From the NCBI RefSeq assembly GCF_002157625.1, contig NZ_BDMM01000009.1:1-34379 (forward strand): a DNA stretch of 34,379 bases, given 5' to 3'. A model generated the notes under the pieces. It was not told where the DNA came from. It did not search any database and saw nothing but the letters and a program-made list of their open reading frames with translations. Below are positions 7,893 through 14,981 of the stretch, piece by piece (the stretch's first letter is position 1; every line of letters begins with the position of its first letter). The position numbers and the translations under genes are program-made. This stretch comes from Brevundimonas sp. SH203. GTDB lineage: Bacteria > Pseudomonadota > Alphaproteobacteria > Caulobacterales > Caulobacteraceae.

Positions 7893-9116
7893 ATGAAGAC
7901 CCGTTCGTTCTCCTGCCGGGCGATCAACAAGCTTTCGGCCCGTAGGGTCGCCACCTTGAACACGCCGGGTCGTCATAGCGACGGCAACAACCTCTATCTG
8001 GTGATCGATCCCAGCGGGGCTAGACGTTGGGTCTTCATCTATCGTGCGAAGCGATCCGGTGTTCCTGGGGCTGGCAAGCTGCGGGAAATGGGTCTGGGCT
8101 CGATCAAGGGCGTCGATCTCAAACGCGCCCGCGAACTGGCCGTCGAAGCCCATGCCCTTTTGGCGGCAGGCGTGGATCCGATTTCGGCGCGGCGATCGGT
8201 CAGGGCGATCCCCACCTTCGGTGAAGCGGCGGATAGCTGGATGGCGGATAAGGCGGGCGAGCTCCGCTCGCCCAAAAGCCTCGAACGCTGGAAGCGGGCG
8301 CTGACCGTGCATGCGGCCGCCCTGCGGGACATCCAGGTCGATGGCGTGACGACCGAGGACGTGTTGGCGGTTCTAAAGCCGATTTGGTCGGTGAAGGCCG
8401 AAACGGCGAAAATGGCCCGAGGCTACATCGAGCAGGTGCTGAACGCCGCCAAGGCTCAGGGCTGGCGCACCGGGGAGAACCCGGCGCGATGGACGGGCCA
8501 CATGGATCAACTGTTGCCGAAGGTTTCCCGCCTACAGCGCGGTCATCACAAGGCGATGGCGTTTGAGGCCATCCCTGCGCTGATGGCGGACCTTCGTGAG
8601 CGGGAAGCCACCGCCGCGAGAACCTTGGAATTCCTTATCCTGACCGCTGGCCGTTCAGGTGAGGTGCGTGAAGCTGTCTGGTCGGAAATCGATCTGGTTG
8701 CGCAGACCTGGACTATTCCCGCCGAGCGAATGAAGGCGGGCAGGCCGCATCGTGTGCCGTTGTCGAAGGCCGCCGTCGCTGTGTTGGAGGCGATGCTGGC
8801 GCACAAGGCCGGTGACGACAGCTTCGTCTTCCCCGGTCAGAAGGCGAACCGGCCCCTATCCAACATGGCGTTCAAGAAGCTAATGGGGCGGTTGGACATC
8901 GAGGATGTCACGACGCACGGTTTCCGCAGCGCCTTTCGTGACTGGGCGGGCGACCAGACCGATTACCCTCGTGAACTCGCCGAGCAGGCTTTGGCCCACA
9001 GCATCGGCGATCAGGCCGAGCAGGCCTATCGGCGCGGCGACGCCCTGGAACGCCGTCGCGCCATGATGGAGGATTGGGCGAAGCACTGCGGCCGAGGCCG
9101 CGTATCGAACGATTAA
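7893..9116 (+). CDS. Tyrosine recombinase / integrase, P4-type
   Basis: About 407 residues. The N-terminal arm-binding domain is DUF4102-like (NKLSARRVATL, PGRHSDGNNLYLVIDPSGAR, RWVFIYR). A core-binding SAM-like domain follows (about 95-190), then the catalytic domain. Catalytic residues are visible: Arg in LILTAGRSGEVREA, HRVPL, HGFRSAFRDWA (HxxR), and the nucleophile Tyr in QAEQAYRRGD near the C-terminus. It would catalyse recombination between the tRNA-Arg 3' end and the element's att site. I prefer the ATG at 7893 to that at 7869, because the latter lies within a repeat shared by both element ends and adds residues unlike the family. The 3' end overlaps the convergent SHOCT gene by a few bases at the stop codons. 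Confidence 0.93.
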   Translation: MKTRSFSCRAINKLSARRVATLNTPGRHSDGNNLYLVIDPSGARRWVFIYRAKRSGVPGAGKLREMGLGSIKGVDLKRARELAVEAHALLAAGVDPISARRSVRAIPTFGEAADSWMADKAGELRSPKSLERWKRALTVHAAALRDIQVDGVTTEDVLAVLKPIWSVKAETAKMARGYIEQVLNAAKAQGWRTGENPARWTGHMDQLLPKVSRLQRGHHKAMAFEAIPALMADLREREATAARTLEFLILTAGRSGEVREAVWSEIDLVAQTWTIPAERMKAGRPHRVPLSKAAVAVLEAMLAHKAGDDSFVFPGQKANRPLSNMAFKKLMGRLDIEDVTTHGFRSAFRDWAGDQTDYPRELAEQALAHSIGDQAEQAYRRGDALERRRAMMEDWAKHCGRGRVSND

Positions 9117-10360
9117 TAGCCTGAGGCGCTCGAACCATCGGCTATGTAGCGGCCATAACGCATCGGCTCGTCGTAGGCCCAGGTGATCTCGATCATGTCT
9201 TTGGAGATCAGTTGGACCTCGGCCGAATCCGTCACCCAAGACCCGACCTCGCCATCCATGCTGGTGTATCGAGACCTCACCGTGAGTTTGTTGCCGTCGA
9301 GCGTCCACGTCCCATCGACGCCTTCGGCTGTATAGACGCCCCCGCTCTCGAAACTCATGCCGAAGCAGTGACGGCAGGCTTCGTATTCCGGCAACCAGCT
9401 GCCTTCCAGGTCCGCAGGTCGCAGGGTGGCAGGGCTTACTGGCGAGTTTTCGAGTTGGGGTGTTGACGACGGCGCGGTGACGGTCGGGTCGTGTTGCTGG
9501 GCGTGGCCGTCAAACGGCTGAGAAGCGGCTGGCGGTTCGTCTCTTGAAATGGTGGTCCAAAACCAAACGCCTCCTGCCGCGAAGACCGTCAGCCCGGCGA
9601 GCCCGATCCACCAGATGGTCCGGCGCACTGGACGCGATTGTTCGCGGCCCTCGTTCCAAGCCGCCTTCATTCGCTTGGATACGGGACCGGTGTTCGTCGT
9701 CTGAAGGACCATAGCGGCTTCAGCCTCGCCCTTCGGCGCCCGCGAGATAAACGTGAGGCCGCGCCAGGCTCCGACGAAGAACCAGATCGAAAATAGCCCG
9801 AGGGCTATGACGGCCAGATTGACCCAAATCCCCTGGTTCCAAGGCAGGCCCGCGCCGAACATCACCACCGAGGCCGCCATGACGAACAACAGGACGGCGG
9901 CGATGCGGTTACGTCGGCGAGACAGCCAATATCCGACGAGACCCACGATCAGGCATCCCAACAACGCCCCTGCCACCACCACGGCTGTCGGTAGTGGCTC
10001 TGGCGCCATCAAACCTAGGCTAGGGCTGAGGCTTTCCCGGATTTTGGGTATGGCGCTGAGGGCGTTCGCGGCGATCAAGGATGCGACCCCGGCCCAAGCC
10101 TTTCTGACCAGAAAGGCGGCATAGGCTGCATCGGGAATCGACCGGATCGGGGCTAGCAGGTCGTTGTCATCTGGCGCGACGGCGTTCACTGCGGTCGCCG
10201 CTACGTCCGGCATGGCTGCTGGCGATTGCGGAGGTTCTGACGATCTCGGCTCGTCACCGCCCAACAGTCTCGCCTTCTCCAGAGCGAACTCGGCGTCTGT
10301 CAGCACCCCATCTTGATGCAGCCGAGCCAGACGTTCGAGGCTGTCGATCCGACCGTTCAT
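9113..10360 (-). CDS. SHOCT-domain multi-pass membrane protein
   Basis: 415 residues. Residues 1-35 (IDSLERLARLHQDGVLTDAE, FALEKARLLG) form a SHOCT-like motif, here N-terminal rather than C-terminal. Hydrophobic helices follow at about 80-105, 120-146, 150-170, 177-201 and 247-270. A proline/serine-rich linker leads to a roughly 90-residue C-terminal domain, presumably periplasmic, with alternating strands (GVYTAEGVDGTWTLDGNKLT) and a CRHC pair. The C-terminal part resembles small beta-sandwich or lipocalin-like lipoprotein domains, but I do not recognise a family. It is translationally coupled to the upstream lipoprotein gene through an ATGA overlap (10357-10360), so the two probably act together at the envelope. 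The function is unknown. Confidence 0.75.
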   Translation of the reverse strand: MNGRIDSLERLARLHQDGVLTDAEFALEKARLLGGDEPRSSEPPQSPAAMPDVAATAVNAVAPDDNDLLAPIRSIPDAAYAAFLVRKAWAGVASLIAANALSAIPKIRESLSPSLGLMAPEPLPTAVVVAGALLGCLIVGLVGYWLSRRRNRIAAVLLFVMAASVVMFGAGLPWNQGIWVNLAVIALGLFSIWFFVGAWRGLTFISRAPKGEAEAAMVLQTTNTGPVSKRMKAAWNEGREQSRPVRRTIWWIGLAGLTVFAAGGVWFWTTISRDEPPAASQPFDGHAQQHDPTVTAPSSTPQLENSPVSPATLRPADLEGSWLPEYEACRHCFGMSFESGGVYTAEGVDGTWTLDGNKLTVRSRYTSMDGEVGSWVTDSAEVQLISKDMIEITWAYDEPMRYGRYIADGSSASGY

Positions 10361-10830
10361 TGGGCGTACTCCAACGTCAAAGGGACGCCTTGCGGAACGC
10401 GTCCGTTGTAGTGCGACAATCCCATCTCATGCGGGTACCAGAGTTCCCGCTTAAGGGCATCAGGGCTCTCTTCCATTCCATCCACGTCGACTAGCATCGG
10501 CTCGTAATAGCCTTTGCAGTAGACCTCGGTTTTCACTGGCGAAGTCGTGGGCGCAAATAGCACCGAAACCTGCTTGACGTCCCCGTTGAGAGGGTTGGTC
10601 GTGTCGCTGCGAAAGATGACCTTCCTGTCCGCTACAGGCTCCCAGGAGATCGCCGAGGTCGCACCGATCATCGGCTTGACCCACTCCGGCGCATAAAGAA
10701 CGCCGTTGCCTAACGCTGTCGAAACGCACGCTTCAGCAATCTCTGCCGGAGGGTCTTTCGATGCTCCGTCTGCGCAGCCCGACAGCGGCGTCAGCAGGCA
10801 CAAAGCCGCGCCTAACATAAGTCTTCTCAT
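10357..10830 (-). CDS. Small predicted lipoprotein
   Basis: 157 residues starting at the ATG at 10828-10830, with a strong GGGAGGGG ribosome site just upstream. The open frame runs back to a TTG at 10854, but that start lacks a site and would sit in the operator. The N-terminus MRRLMLGAALCLLTPLSGC is a lipoprotein signal with lipobox LSGC (Cys19). The mature part is about 138 residues with no family I recognise; it contains ACVSTALGNGVLYAPEW and a later KTEVYCKGYYEP, so two cysteines may form a disulfide. The stop codon overlaps the start of the SHOCT membrane protein. It diverges from the XRE regulator across a 69-base region containing an inverted repeat. Confidence 0.75.
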   Translation of the reverse strand: MRRLMLGAALCLLTPLSGCADGASKDPPAEIAEACVSTALGNGVLYAPEWVKPMIGATSAISWEPVADRKVIFRSDTTNPLNGDVKQVSVLFAPTTSPVKTEVYCKGYYEPMLVDVDGMEESPDALKRELWYPHEMGLSHYNGRVPQGVPLTLEYAQ

Positions 10831-10848
10831 GTCCCCTCCCACGACGAA

Positions 10849-10866
10849 TAACAATTATAGTTGTTA
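10849..10866. promoter_or_regulatory. Inverted repeat, candidate operator for the XRE regulator
   Basis: TAACAA-N6-TTGTTA forms a perfect 6-bp-arm palindrome centred between the divergent lipoprotein and XRE genes. It extends by one more pair to ATAACAA/TTGTTAC, with a mismatch. Its AT-rich core (TTATAG) could be a -10 box. Position and symmetry suit a dimeric XRE protein controlling both genes. Confidence 0.55.
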
Positions 10867-10899
10867 CCGCGACCCGGCCGATAACGCCACGCTCGGCGA

Positions 10900-11136
10900 A
10901 TGGATATTCGCGCGCTGGTGGGCCGAAACGTCCGCCGCGCGCGGATTTTAAAGAGCCTGACTCAAGAGGAGTTGGCCGAACGCGCTGAGACCAGCCAGTT
11001 CTATGTGTCTTCGCTTGAGGCGGGCCGTAGGAATCCGACCGTCGAGATGGTGGTGACGTTGGCGGCGGCTCTGGGCATGGACTATCTCGACCTGCTGCGG
11101 CCTGACAGTGAGGCCATATCGATAGGCGACGATTGA
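10900..11136 (+). CDS. XRE-family transcriptional regulator
   Basis: A 78-residue single-domain helix-turn-helix protein of the lambda Cro/C1 (HTH_3) type. It has GRNVRRARILKSLTQEELAE, then AETSQFYVSSLEAGRRNPTV for the turn and recognition helix, and MVVTLAAALGMDYLDLL. This size and layout are common for restriction-modification controller (C) proteins and antitoxin-like repressors on islands. No ribosome site is evident ahead of the ATG at 10900. The upstream palindrome (10849-10866) is a likely binding site and would place the lipoprotein/SHOCT pair, and itself, under its control. Its 3' end overlaps the end of the convergent gene by 55 bases. Confidence 0.85.
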   Translation: MDIRALVGRNVRRARILKSLTQEELAERAETSQFYVSSLEAGRRNPTVEMVVTLAAALGMDYLDLLRPDSEAISIGDD

Positions 11137-11903
11137 AGCAGTCCCTCCGCCAAGGCGGCCAGCGCCCTGGCGTTCGGCGGCAAGGGCGAAAATGATCGCG
11201 GACCATACATCGCACCCAAGAGCATCCCGGCCAAAACAAAGGCGGATGGTTCGGCACGGGCCGCCTTCAGGGCGCGAGCAGCGACCGGCCAGCGAGACTC
11301 CCGAAGGCTTACGGCGCGAGCCTGCGCGATAGCGGACGCCAGACTGCCCCGGCACTCCTTGGGCAGACTTCCGCCTCCGGCCGCCCAGGCGACGCAATCG
11401 TCACCGCCAATCCAGGTGATCGGCTCGAAAACTATCCGCCTTCCGTAGCCAAGGAGCGCACGGCCGATGAAGCGACCCGTGACCTCCAGAGCTTCGACAT
11501 CGGCTGGTGTCTGCTGAAAGGCCAGGCCAAGCGAATGCAGGTCACGTTGAGCGCTTCGGCTTCGCCCCATCGTTCGCAGGCAGACCGGGGCCACTGCGAC
11601 GATGAAAGTTTGCGATGCCTTCGGCATCGAAACCTCCATCGATCGCAGAGATCCCCGGTCCTGCCCGTGGAGCCCGGTGTCGTCCGACCTGAGTCTAGAG
11701 ATCAGGTCATTGGCGACGAAGCGCCGGTGCTTCAGACAGCTTTGGGCCGCATGCACCAGCACTGCCTGAGGATTCAGGCATTCGCTGGAGCGATGCTGGC
11801 GGAGGCTCCACGCCGCTGATGCGCCTGCGCTGGCGCCGAGCATCAACCCTTCGGCTCGTCGCCTGGCGTCAGGTTCCGGGCGCGGCGCAGGACGCATGGC
11901 CAC
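11082..11903 (-). CDS. Uncharacterised protein, weakly ADP-ribosylglycohydrolase-like
   Basis: About 270 residues, starting at a GTG (11903) or the ATG two codons later (11897). I do not recognise it confidently. The overall run of short helices, the early RRRAEGLMLGASAGA, the mid-region LISRLRSDDTG and the late AFVLAGMLLGAMYGP echo the ADP-ribosylglycohydrolase fold (GALLGLAVGDALG, DDT, and GALAGALYG). However, the C-terminal GDxDTxAA metal-binding motif is not visible, so it may be a diverged or inactive relative. It starts 3 bases after the nuclease gene and likely shares its transcript. The 55-base tail overlap with the XRE gene is unusual. Some doubt remains that the whole frame is translated. 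Confidence 0.5.
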   Translation of the reverse strand: MAMRPAPRPEPDARRRAEGLMLGASAGASAAWSLRQHRSSECLNPQAVLVHAAQSCLKHRRFVANDLISRLRSDDTGLHGQDRGSLRSMEVSMPKASQTFIVAVAPVCLRTMGRSRSAQRDLHSLGLAFQQTPADVEALEVTGRFIGRALLGYGRRIVFEPITWIGGDDCVAWAAGGGSLPKECRGSLASAIAQARAVSLRESRWPVAARALKAARAEPSAFVLAGMLLGAMYGPRSFSPLPPNARALAALAEGLLQSSPIDMASLSGRSRSR

Positions 11904-11906
11904 GGT

Positions 11907-12872
11907 TCAGATCAAGGCTTGGATCGGGCCAAAGTCGACATAGCGTGCCGTCAGCGCCCGCGCCTGATCGGGCGCACCCGCCAAAGCCAGGGCGGCGATG
12001 GCGTCTTCCAGCGGCAGATTGAGGAACTCGGCCTTGCCCAAGCCAGCGGGGGCGAGGTGCTGTTGATAGCGGCCGACAGCCCGTTGCACCTGATCGTTCA
12101 AGCGCGGCGCGATCACGACCACCTTGCCCGCATCGAACAGGCCGGCGTCGATGATCGATTGCGCCAGCATGTGGAGCCGCCACATCTGCTGGATGGGATT
12201 GCGGCGCAGGGCAGGGTCGTCGGGATCGATGAAGAGTTCACTGGCCACGGAAAGGTCGTCGTACCGGGCGCGCATGCGCGGCTCGGGTTCGTTGGCCGCC
12301 TCGGAGTATTTGACCTCGATGGCGATAAAGACCTTGCGGCCGTCGTCCAGCCGCAGGGCGATAAAGGCGTCGAACGCCGTGGCGTCGTCAGTGAAGGTAG
12401 GGTCGCCCCGCCCCGGCGAGTGCTCGAAGGTCACGGCGCAAACCTGACCTGCGTATTCCGGCGCGATCTCGCGCACGAAGGCCTCGGCTAGGGTCCGGTC
12501 GAGCTTGAGCGGTCCCAGGAGATTCAACGCCAGCGGCGCGGAGGACAGCAGATTTTCATAGAGGCGACGTTCCTCAAACATCGCGCCGGGTTCCCGGTAA
12601 GCCAGTTCCCGGCGCGCGAGCCGATGAACCTCCGGCGTCAGAAAGTTCGCGCCTGCCGCCCCGTCACAGACCCCGACCAGATGACCCATGCTGCGCTTGC
12701 GTCCCGAGGTGGTCGTGTAGCTCCCCCGCGTCCACCCGGCGCGTTCTCGGTGCAGCGCTTGAAGCAACCGGGCGCAGGCCCGGAAGCGGGTGTCGTAGCT
12801 GGTGTGAACCTTGTGCGCTTTCAGCAGCGCCTCCGGCACGAGGGGCAGCCGGTCGTAGGTCTCGATGTCCAT
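11907..12872 (-). CDS. PD-(D/E)XK nuclease, putative restriction endonuclease (PGN_0703-like)
   Basis: 321 residues. The catalytic core of the PD-(D/E)XK superfamily is visible around residues 165-190: AFDAFIALRLDDGRKVF followed by IAIEVKYSE, giving D...ExK. The N-terminal part (FRACARLLQALHRERAGW, HLVGVCDGAAGANFLTPEV) resembles proteins annotated as PGN_0703-type putative restriction endonucleases. It probably cleaves DNA; specificity is unknown. It heads a two-gene minus-strand unit with the ADP-ribosylglycohydrolase-like gene. A hairpin at 12873-12896 lies directly before the ATG, with the ribosome site AGGAAGG partly in its loop. Whether it pairs with the methyltransferase at the far right of the element is open. 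Confidence 0.7.
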   Translation of the reverse strand: MDIETYDRLPLVPEALLKAHKVHTSYDTRFRACARLLQALHRERAGWTRGSYTTTSGRKRSMGHLVGVCDGAAGANFLTPEVHRLARRELAYREPGAMFEERRLYENLLSSAPLALNLLGPLKLDRTLAEAFVREIAPEYAGQVCAVTFEHSPGRGDPTFTDDATAFDAFIALRLDDGRKVFIAIEVKYSEAANEPEPRMRARYDDLSVASELFIDPDDPALRRNPIQQMWRLHMLAQSIIDAGLFDAGKVVVIAPRLNDQVQRAVGRYQQHLAPAGLGKAEFLNLPLEDAIAALALAGAPDQARALTARYVDFGPIQALI

Positions 12873-12896
12873 GATGATCCTTCCTGTGGGATCATC
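12873..12896. promoter_or_regulatory. Inverted repeat at the nuclease start (operator or translation-control hairpin)
   Basis: GATGATCC (12873-12880) and GGATCATC (12889-12896) are perfect 8-bp arms with an 8-base spacer, ending at the nuclease start codon. In the mRNA the loop holds part of the ribosome-binding site, so folding could limit translation. Alternatively it is a repressor site. Confidence 0.5.
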
Positions 12897-13028
12897 CGGT
12901 TCACGAAGGCTGTGGCTTAGTGACCTTCAGCGACCAGCGGCGAACGTCCGCGAAGTGATAATCATGTGGTCAGTCGGCATATATGTAGGGCCGGTGATTT
13001 CCACGGTCCGTTTGAGTGGAGACTGCCG

Positions 13029-13928
13029 ATGTTGAATCGGGCCGATTTCGACGACGCCGCATCTTATGCGCGGACCATGTTTGCGGGCGGGTTTGACGTC
13101 CAGGACAAATGGGGGCGGCAACGATACGCCCTCGGTGATGATGACCGCAGCCGTGCACTGGCGGTCTCTGTGCCCGCTCCGGTCCAGCGCCGGACCTGTA
13201 TTTCGGAGTATCTGACCACCAAGGAATTCTGGAAGCGGTATCATTCCGTCGCGGTGGCGAACTTCACCGGGTCGGTGCTGAGTTGGATGCTGACGGTGTC
13301 GTGGGATTCAGTGGGCCTTTCCGGCGACGCTGCTTGGTCCGCCCATAAGGCCTTTATGGAACTGATGCGGAAGTGGCGGCGGGAACGCGATCTGCCGGAG
13401 ACCTGGATTTGGGTGCGTGAAAATGGTCCCAAGTTGGGCGATCACAGCCATATCCTTATAAGCCTGGAGCGATGGCATGAGGCTGACTTCCTCTCATGGG
13501 CCATGCGTGCGGTTAAAACCGTGACGGGCATCGCGCCCCTGACAAAGGCAGAAGGCCAGCCGATCCAGACGGTGCACCTGTCCCGAGGCAGCGTTCGCCG
13601 CCACTCCGATATTCAGGCCCAGTGGCAGTTGTTCCAATATATGTCCAAAGGCCTGAACCCCGACGAACCATCGCCGATATGGGATCGCGAGAAGGGCAAC
13701 ATTCTGGCTGCCAATTTGATCAATCGGCGTTGCGAAAAGGCTGGATCGGTCGTTGGCCAGCGGTCGGGATCGTCGCGGGCGCTGAGCGCTCAGCGCGGCA
13801 TTGAGGTTTCGCGCGATCCGAACTGGCCCTCTGCGCTTACGGCTGACGGAAGGCCCTTTTACGATGATCGCTACCTGGCCGCTGGTCGGCTGGAACGGGA
13901 CTTGGCGGCGTTGAAAATTCGATTGTGA
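13029..13928 (+). CDS. HUH-type replication initiator (rolling-circle Rep-like)
   Basis: 299 residues from the ATG at 13029, preceded by GGAGA at a good distance; the in-frame GTG at 12966 lacks a site. An HxH pair appears in GDHSHILISL (His139, His141), preceded by TWIWVRENGPK as in Rep nucleases. A candidate catalytic tyrosine lies in FQYMSKGLNP (Tyr204-x-x-Lys207). A Cys/Arg-rich motif, INRRCEKAGSVVGQRSG, follows and recalls the GKRC segment of Rep-like proteins on alphaproteobacterial islands. Such enzymes nick one strand and start rolling-circle replication of the excised circle. The adjacent 300-base non-coding region may hold its origin. The family call is by motif only. Confidence 0.65.
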   Translation: MLNRADFDDAASYARTMFAGGFDVQDKWGRQRYALGDDDRSRALAVSVPAPVQRRTCISEYLTTKEFWKRYHSVAVANFTGSVLSWMLTVSWDSVGLSGDAAWSAHKAFMELMRKWRRERDLPETWIWVRENGPKLGDHSHILISLERWHEADFLSWAMRAVKTVTGIAPLTKAEGQPIQTVHLSRGSVRRHSDIQAQWQLFQYMSKGLNPDEPSPIWDREKGNILAANLINRRCEKAGSVVGQRSGSSRALSAQRGIEVSRDPNWPSALTADGRPFYDDRYLAAGRLERDLAALKIRL

Positions 13929-14233
13929 GGTGTCGGCCTCGGCTATCAAAAACGGAGGCCTTGCGTCCAGAACTGGAAGTCGACCGACGTTATCGCCTTG
14001 ACAAAGATCAGAAAATCAGGCCCAAAAGTTCCTAGGGCATCCACCCGCGCCCCGACCCTAATTTCCAATGGTTCTCCCGGCGCAAATCGGGGAAATCAGA
14101 AGGCAGGGAGCGCTGATGCGGTGGGGAGTGGCTGATCAGCCGCAGTTCAGTCCGTGTGTAGATGAAGCGCAGGGGCAGACCAGACAGGGAGTAACCGATC
14201 CGCCTCCGCGAAAATCGCACATGGTCAAGCAGT
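13929..14233. other. Non-coding region after rep, possible replication origin
   Basis: Three hundred bases without a convincing gene. It starts with a hairpin (GGCCTC 13935-13940, GAGGCC 13955-13960, 14-base loop) right after the rep stop. Further on are short complementary segments (CCCCGA near 14051 and TCGGGG near 14088). An origin for the Rep protein could lie here, but no nick-site consensus is recognisable. Confidence 0.3.
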
Positions 14234-14554
14234 TCACAATTCGAGTGTGCGGTCAGTGGTCGAGCGAATGGCGTCCTGCGGCATCGACTCCATCCCCAGC
14301 GGGAGCGTCTGTTCGCCAAGAAGGTCGCACATGGCCTGTTCGAGTGCGGCAAGGCCTTTGACCTTCACGCTGGGCGCATCATCCGGCCGCACGGTGCCGG
14401 TGCTGGGATAATAGCTCAGGCTTCGCCATTTCAGTTGATGGGCGGAAACCCGATAGGGGCGATAACCGTGGCGAACGAACCAGTCGATGGCTTCGGACAT
14501 CTCCGGACTGTCAGAGGCCGTCCGAACTGGCCCGTGCTTGCTGGCGCGCTTCAC
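14234..14554 (-). CDS. Small protein coupled to the excisionase, unknown function
   Basis: 106 residues starting at GTG 14552-14554, which overlaps the stop codon of the excisionase gene in a GTGA arrangement, so translation is probably coupled. The protein (VKRASKHGPVRTA..., AIDWFVRHGYRPYRVSAHQL, KWRSLSYYPSTGTV, VKVKGLAALEQAMCDLL) is soluble and basic at the N-terminus, with a compact helix-strand look. I do not recognise a family. The frame is open further upstream to 15103, antisense to other genes, but that part is low-complexity arginine-rich shadow. Genes next to alpA-like excisionases on such islands often serve replication or excision. Confidence 0.6.
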   Translation of the reverse strand: MKRASKHGPVRTASDSPEMSEAIDWFVRHGYRPYRVSAHQLKWRSLSYYPSTGTVRPDDAPSVKVKGLAALEQAMCDLLGEQTLPLGMESMPQDAIRSTTDRTLEL

Positions 14555-14757
14555 GACAGGGCTTCCTTGCCGGTCGCTTCGTCCAGCAGCCGATCCAGCC
14601 AACGCTCCGCCTCGGCGGTCGGTACGAGACGACGGCGGCCGAGCGTCACCGTCTGAAGACGGCCTGCTTCGATTTCCTCGTAAACCTTGGTGCGCCCAAC
14701 CCCGGCCCAGGCGCAGAACGCCTGAACCGACATGAGGGCGGGCTGGGTGGTGTGCAT
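14551..14757 (-). CDS. AlpA/Xis-like excisionase-family DNA-binding protein
   Basis: 68 residues from the ATG at 14755-14757, preceded by GGAG at 7 bases. It is a winged helix-turn-helix of the MerR/excisionase type: LMSVQAFCAWAGVGRTKVYE, EIEAGRLQTVTLGRRRLVPT, then AEAERWLDRLL. Small proteins of this kind steer a tyrosine integrase toward excision or regulate its gene. The frame stays open to an ATG at 14844, but those extra 29 residues are not family-like. It is transcribed leftward with the small 106-residue gene, and divergent from the GHKL ATPase gene. Confidence 0.82.
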   Translation of the reverse strand: MHTTQPALMSVQAFCAWAGVGRTKVYEEIEAGRLQTVTLGRRRLVPTAEAERWLDRLLDEATGKEALS

Positions 14758-14945
14758 CTCGACGCTCCAAACGCGATGGGGCGGCGATATGGAGTCGAAG
14801 GTGGATGCGATGCAGCCTGTAACCGTCAGAGGTCGATTGAACATAACCCCAAGTAGCTAAGCCCGGATTGCCCATTTGACCTCTCCCGGCCATTATCAGG
14901 CCTTCAGCGGCTGAATCGTTCGCCGATACCAATGCATTTGGTCCC

Positions 14946-14981
14946 GCTAAGCGATGGCCAAGGGGGCTAGCTAAGCGATGG
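14946..14981 (+). repeat. 12-bp direct repeat and 6-codon upstream ORF before the GHKL gene
   Basis: GCTAAGCGATGG occurs at 14946-14957 and 14970-14981. The second copy contains the start codon of the GHKL ATPase (14978). The ATG in the first copy opens a tiny frame, MAKGAS, that stops at 14974, three bases before the real ATG. AGGGGG at 14961-14966 can serve as ribosome site for the main gene. This could couple or limit translation, or be a chance duplication. Confidence 0.5.
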
